DNA from: a virus
Virus record (IMG/VR): IMGVR_UViG_3300010391_001464
Span: 1-64,000 of that record
Reading direction: 5' to 3' (one strand)
DNA length: 64,000 nucleotides
The position numbers and the translations under genes are program-made. The first letter of the stretch is position 1; each line of letters begins with the position of its first letter. Positions 61,508 to 64,000 of this stretch are shown here, piece after piece. A model generated the notes under the pieces. The model was not told the DNA's origin and ran no database searches. It was given only the letters and a program-made list of their open reading frames with translations.

Positions 61508-62365
61508 GTGGTAAAAGAAAATCTACCTGATGTTCAAGAAACTAAACCGAAGATTCAAATACCAATTAATCAAGTTGGTGTAGAAAATGTAGAAGTTCCT
61601 TTCATGCTACAAACTAAAAATGGTCCTTTTCATGAGCTTACTGCAAAGACATCAATTCGTACTAATTTAGGTTCAAATAAAAAAGGAATATCAATGTCAA
61701 GGCTAATATTAACATTAAGACCTTTTTTAATGAAACCTTTAAAACACTTCTTAATTAATGATATTCTAACACAATTAAAAACAAATTTAGGAACAGATGA
61801 TAGTTTCATCAAATTTGAATTTAAACTTCCCCTGATTAAAAAATCACCAAAGTCAGAAAATGAATTTCCTTTATATTATAATTGTCAATTTGAAGGAAAA
61901 TTAGTAAATGATAAATTCTCATTTTATCAGGCAGTTAAAGTTCAATATGCATCTTATTGTCCATGTTCTGCAGAATTGTCAAAAGATTTATTAAATAAGG
62001 GTTACTCATCTCAAGGATTTCCTCATGCTCAAAGATCATATGCAACTGTAGCAATTGAACCAGTAAAAGATAAATATATATGGTTAGAAGATATTATTGA
62101 ACTAGTTGAAAAGTCTATTGCTACAATTCCATATCCAATTATTAAAAGAATAGATGAACAAGAAATAGCTCGAATTGCGTCTGAAAATCCTATTTTCGTT
62201 GAAGATGCTATTCGACAAATATCTAGCAGTTTAAATTCAAAAAGTGAAATATATGATTGGATTATAAAATGTTCTCACGAAGAGTCTATACATACTCATG
62301 AAGCTATTGCTATATCATATAAAGGAATAAAAGAAGGATTTAACGATAGATCTTTTATAATATAG
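61508..62365 (+). CDS. folE2: GTP cyclohydrolase FolE2-type
   Basis: 285 residues from GTG 61508. VGVENVEVPFML, KGISMSRLILTLRPF (KGxHMSR with His replaced by Ser), YASYCPCSAELSKDL (conserved zinc/active-site Cys) and HAQRSYATVAIE follow the FolE2 (COG1469) pattern. FolE2 makes dihydroneopterin triphosphate from GTP, the substrate of the QueD encoded at 18999. The His-to-Ser change in the KGxHMSR motif is notable. Stop TAG is followed at once by TAA. Confidence 0.8.
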   Translation: MVKENLPDVQETKPKIQIPINQVGVENVEVPFMLQTKNGPFHELTAKTSIRTNLGSNKKGISMSRLILTLRPFLMKPLKHFLINDILTQLKTNLGTDDSFIKFEFKLPLIKKSPKSENEFPLYYNCQFEGKLVNDKFSFYQAVKVQYASYCPCSAELSKDLLNKGYSSQGFPHAQRSYATVAIEPVKDKYIWLEDIIELVEKSIATIPYPIIKRIDEQEIARIASENPIFVEDAIRQISSSLNSKSEIYDWIIKCSHEESIHTHEAIAISYKGIKEGFNDRSFII

Positions 62366-62385
62366 TAAAGATAGGAATTTATAAG

Positions 62386-62724
62386 ATGGAATATGAAAAA
62401 ACTGAAGACACGCCAGGAGATCTAATATTATCTATCACACAAGAACTTTATAGTTCTGATATATCTATAATTATTAAAAATTTAAATAATAAACCTATTA
62501 TAAAAATAGTAAAAAATCGAATGGGAAATAATATTTCTTATACTAATGGAAAAGAATTTATACCATTTGCAGCTTGGTTATTAGCTATAATGAGAGACAA
62601 AAAAAGTGGTATAAAATTTTTTGAAGAAGCTACAGTTAAAGATATTCAAGAAAAGATAGAAGAATTAATGAGACCTTATATGGATGAAAAGATGGATGTA
62701 CCTGACATACCTGGAGGTATATAA
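62386..62724 (+). CDS. Unknown 112-aa protein
   Basis: An acidic alpha/beta protein. FIPFAAWLLAIMRDKKSGIKFFEEATVKDIQEKIEELM resembles the corresponding part of the next protein (LVTHMLVAMRPDRTKIRLFEDGIKEEVKNEIKKLM), so the two are probably divergent duplicates. Confidence 0.6.
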   Translation: MEYEKTEDTPGDLILSITQELYSSDISIIIKNLNNKPIIKIVKNRMGNNISYTNGKEFIPFAAWLLAIMRDKKSGIKFFEEATVKDIQEKIEELMRPYMDEKMDVPDIPGGI

Positions 62725-62729
62725 TAGAA

Positions 62730-63017
62730 ATGAAATTTCCAAAAATCCCATTTGATAGAAAAGATATATTTGAATCAGATTTAAATTTTTCTTGTAGTAT
62801 AGATGAACATATTGAAAAACCTATAATACTTGTTGGAACGAATAGATATCTTATAATAGATAGTATAAAAAATTTAAATGATACAATAGATCTAGTTACT
62901 CATATGTTAGTAGCAATGAGGCCAGATAGGACAAAAATAAGATTATTTGAAGATGGTATTAAAGAAGAAGTAAAGAATGAAATAAAAAAACTAATGAAAA
63001 ATATACGGAGGAAATAA
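62730..63017 (+). CDS. Unknown 95-aa protein, related to the previous one
   Basis: See the similarity to the 62386 product. The first half is beta-rich (KPIILVGTNRYLIIDSI), the second helical and basic. Its TAA overlaps the ATG of the next gene. Confidence 0.6.
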   Translation: MKFPKIPFDRKDIFESDLNFSCSIDEHIEKPIILVGTNRYLIIDSIKNLNDTIDLVTHMLVAMRPDRTKIRLFEDGIKEEVKNEIKKLMKNIRRK

Positions 63018-64000
63018 TGACAAAGCCTAAGGAAGTCGCAAAATCTCTGAAGGAGATTTTAGTAAATAATGATATGAAAATAATTCTTGACAAATCATCT
63101 AATATAGAACCTATTATAGAAAAAGTAATTGATTGGTGGTCTTATGATTTATACTCAAGGAGACCTGGTCCAGCATATACAGATGATAATGTATTCCAAG
63201 GTACTGATTTAGATATGGCTGCATTTTTATATGCTTTATCTGATAGAGGTGCTGCAATAAATATTCCATCATATGATAGAATGAGAAAATCTAGACTAAA
63301 AGAAGGACAAATTATAATCTCAAAAGAAAATAGACATGGTGAAATTGTAGGCCTTACTGCTAATAAAGAAACATTTACTTTTTCTGTAAAAATTAAAGAT
63401 ATGAATGTTATGAAAAGTAATGGTTTTGGAGATTTTAGAAACTTTTCTCTAACAGATATGGATGGTTCATGGTATGAAGGATGGAAACAAATTCAATTTA
63501 TTCCATCAGAAAAAGAAGATAATTTTTTGAATGAATTTAGAGTAAAAGCAAATCATAATACTGTAATGTTTAAGAATTTTATTCATCCCAATAGGTGGAT
63601 TAGTTTTTTCGGTCAATATTATTTTATAACAAAAGCACTTATAAATAGATTAGACGAAGAGTCAAAAGATTTAAATATTCAAATAAAAAGAATGTTAGAG
63701 AATGGGATTAATTACCCTCCTATAAGTGAAGAAGCTCAATCTAAACCAGCATCAATTCCTCAAGAGAATGGAAAACGAATTAATGTTAAGGCATTTGAAG
63801 TTGAGATTGATGTTCCTAATAATAGTACTAAATTTCCAGTATATTCAGATAGTCAGGAAAATTTAATATTAATTACTAGAAAAAGAAAAGATTATGTATA
63901 TAAAATAATTCCTAAGTTACGTTTTGCAACTAGAGCAACAGAATATGCTTATTATTCAAATGGAGAAGGAAAATTTCCAACATGGTTAGAAAATGTAAAA
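63017..64000 (+). CDS. Unknown protein, 3' truncated by window edge
   Basis: ATG 63017 behind GGAGG; open through the last base of the window (at least 328 residues). A helical N terminus (VIDWWSYDLYSRRPG) is followed by a mostly beta-strand domain (LKEGQIIISKENRHGEIVGL). WFGQ/FFGQYYFITKALINRL precedes a Pro/Ser/Glu linker and another beta-rich part. No family recognised. Confidence 0.7.
   Translation, partial: MTKPKEVAKSLKEILVNNDMKIILDKSSNIEPIIEKVIDWWSYDLYSRRPGPAYTDDNVFQGTDLDMAAFLYALSDRGAAINIPSYDRMRKSRLKEGQIIISKENRHGEIVGLTANKETFTFSVKIKDMNVMKSNGFGDFRNFSLTDMDGSWYEGWKQIQFIPSEKEDNFLNEFRVKANHNTVMFKNFIHPNRWISFFGQYYFITKALINRLDEESKDLNIQIKRMLENGINYPPISEEAQSKPASIPQENGKRINVKAFEVEIDVPNNSTKFPVYSDSQENLILITRKRKDYVYKIIPKLRFATRATEYAYYSNGEGKFPTWLENVK

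Noticed and set aside
1-64000. Global recoding of TAG (genetic code 15-like)
   Set aside because: Conserved proteins here have no internal TAG, and several genes end naturally at TAG; the amber tRNA is more likely of local or late use.
1-64000. CRISPR array, insertion sequence or integrase/attachment site
   Set aside because: No regularly spaced direct repeats, transposase or integrase motif was seen; recurrent AT-rich words are composition effects.

Overview
This window looks like part of the genome of a large tailed bacteriophage, or a metagenome-derived phage contig. It is very AT-rich and every convincing gene lies on the + strand. Most genes abut or overlap and start with ATG, TTG or GTG behind strong GGAGG-type ribosome binding sites. 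The window carries two complete sets of phage-type multi-subunit RNA polymerase genes, a T4-like two-gene type II topoisomerase, SbcC/SbcD (gp46/gp47-like) recombination nuclease genes, an SF2 helicase, a probable single-stranded DNA-binding protein, free-standing homing endonucleases and tRNAs. No capsid, tail or terminase gene is visible, so this is an early/middle (transcription, replication, host-takeover) part of a larger genome. Signal-peptide/beta-barrel and OmpA-domain proteins point to a Gram-negative host.

Layout. 1-9.1 kb: end of a GIY-YIG homing endonuclease, then RNA polymerase set 1 (one-piece beta', beta in two overlapping frames) and small unknowns. 9.1-13.4 kb: a leader with minigenes, a zinc protein, an SSB-like protein and a MoxR-ATPase/VWA-metallopeptidase pair. 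13.5-18.9 kb: MazG-like protein, topoisomerase B and A subunits, and membrane proteins with a homopolymer frameshift. 19-24.6 kb: QueD, helicase, SbcD, SbcC. 24.6-29 kb: four paralogues that share the N-terminal motif K(I/L)K-x-DF(V/I)TNSSS-x-S(F/Y), beside a radical-SAM gene with a C-terminal Cys cluster. 29-36.2 kb: a ubiquitin-like conjugation island (E2-like, JAB/JAMM, E1, ubiquitin-like protein, second E1-like, unknown partner) resembling the PRTRC gene set. 36.2-43 kb: RNA polymerase set 2, interrupted by an HNH endonuclease gene. 43-44.6 kb: structured leaders and RNAs, a peptidyl-tRNA-hydrolase-like gene and a tRNA with an amber (CUA) anticodon. 44.6-50.7 kb: an envelope/ABC-transporter island with less AT-biased codon use. 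50.8-64 kb: tRNA-Gln, tRNA-Thr, tRNA-Ala and many small proteins, among them NADAR, CCA-adding enzyme, nucleotidyltransferase, HNH, SLOG/DUF2493 and FolE2, plus an unfinished gene at the right edge.

How the parts may fit together. The two polymerases would give the phage its own transcription programme. Topoisomerase, SSB, helicase and SbcCD form a T4-like replication/recombination core. FolE2 plus QueD supply the first two steps towards 7-deazaguanine or pterin compounds. Two candidate new systems stand out. (i) The ubiquitin-like island lies directly upstream of polymerase set 2. (ii) The gene at 43705 has a leader peptide with an in-frame amber codon, followed by Pro-Pro-stop and a hairpin that hides its ribosome binding site; a putative amber-suppressor tRNA lies 0.8 kb downstream and a CCA-adding enzyme 11 kb downstream. 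The four SSS-motif proteins beside a radical-SAM enzyme are a third.

Several genes are broken by single-base frameshifts or an in-frame stop (5450, 16739, 27047, 45428, 48753, 52081, 58950). Some could be recoding or polymerase slippage, but sequencing error cannot be excluded from one sequence. All family assignments were made by eye from motifs, with no database search.
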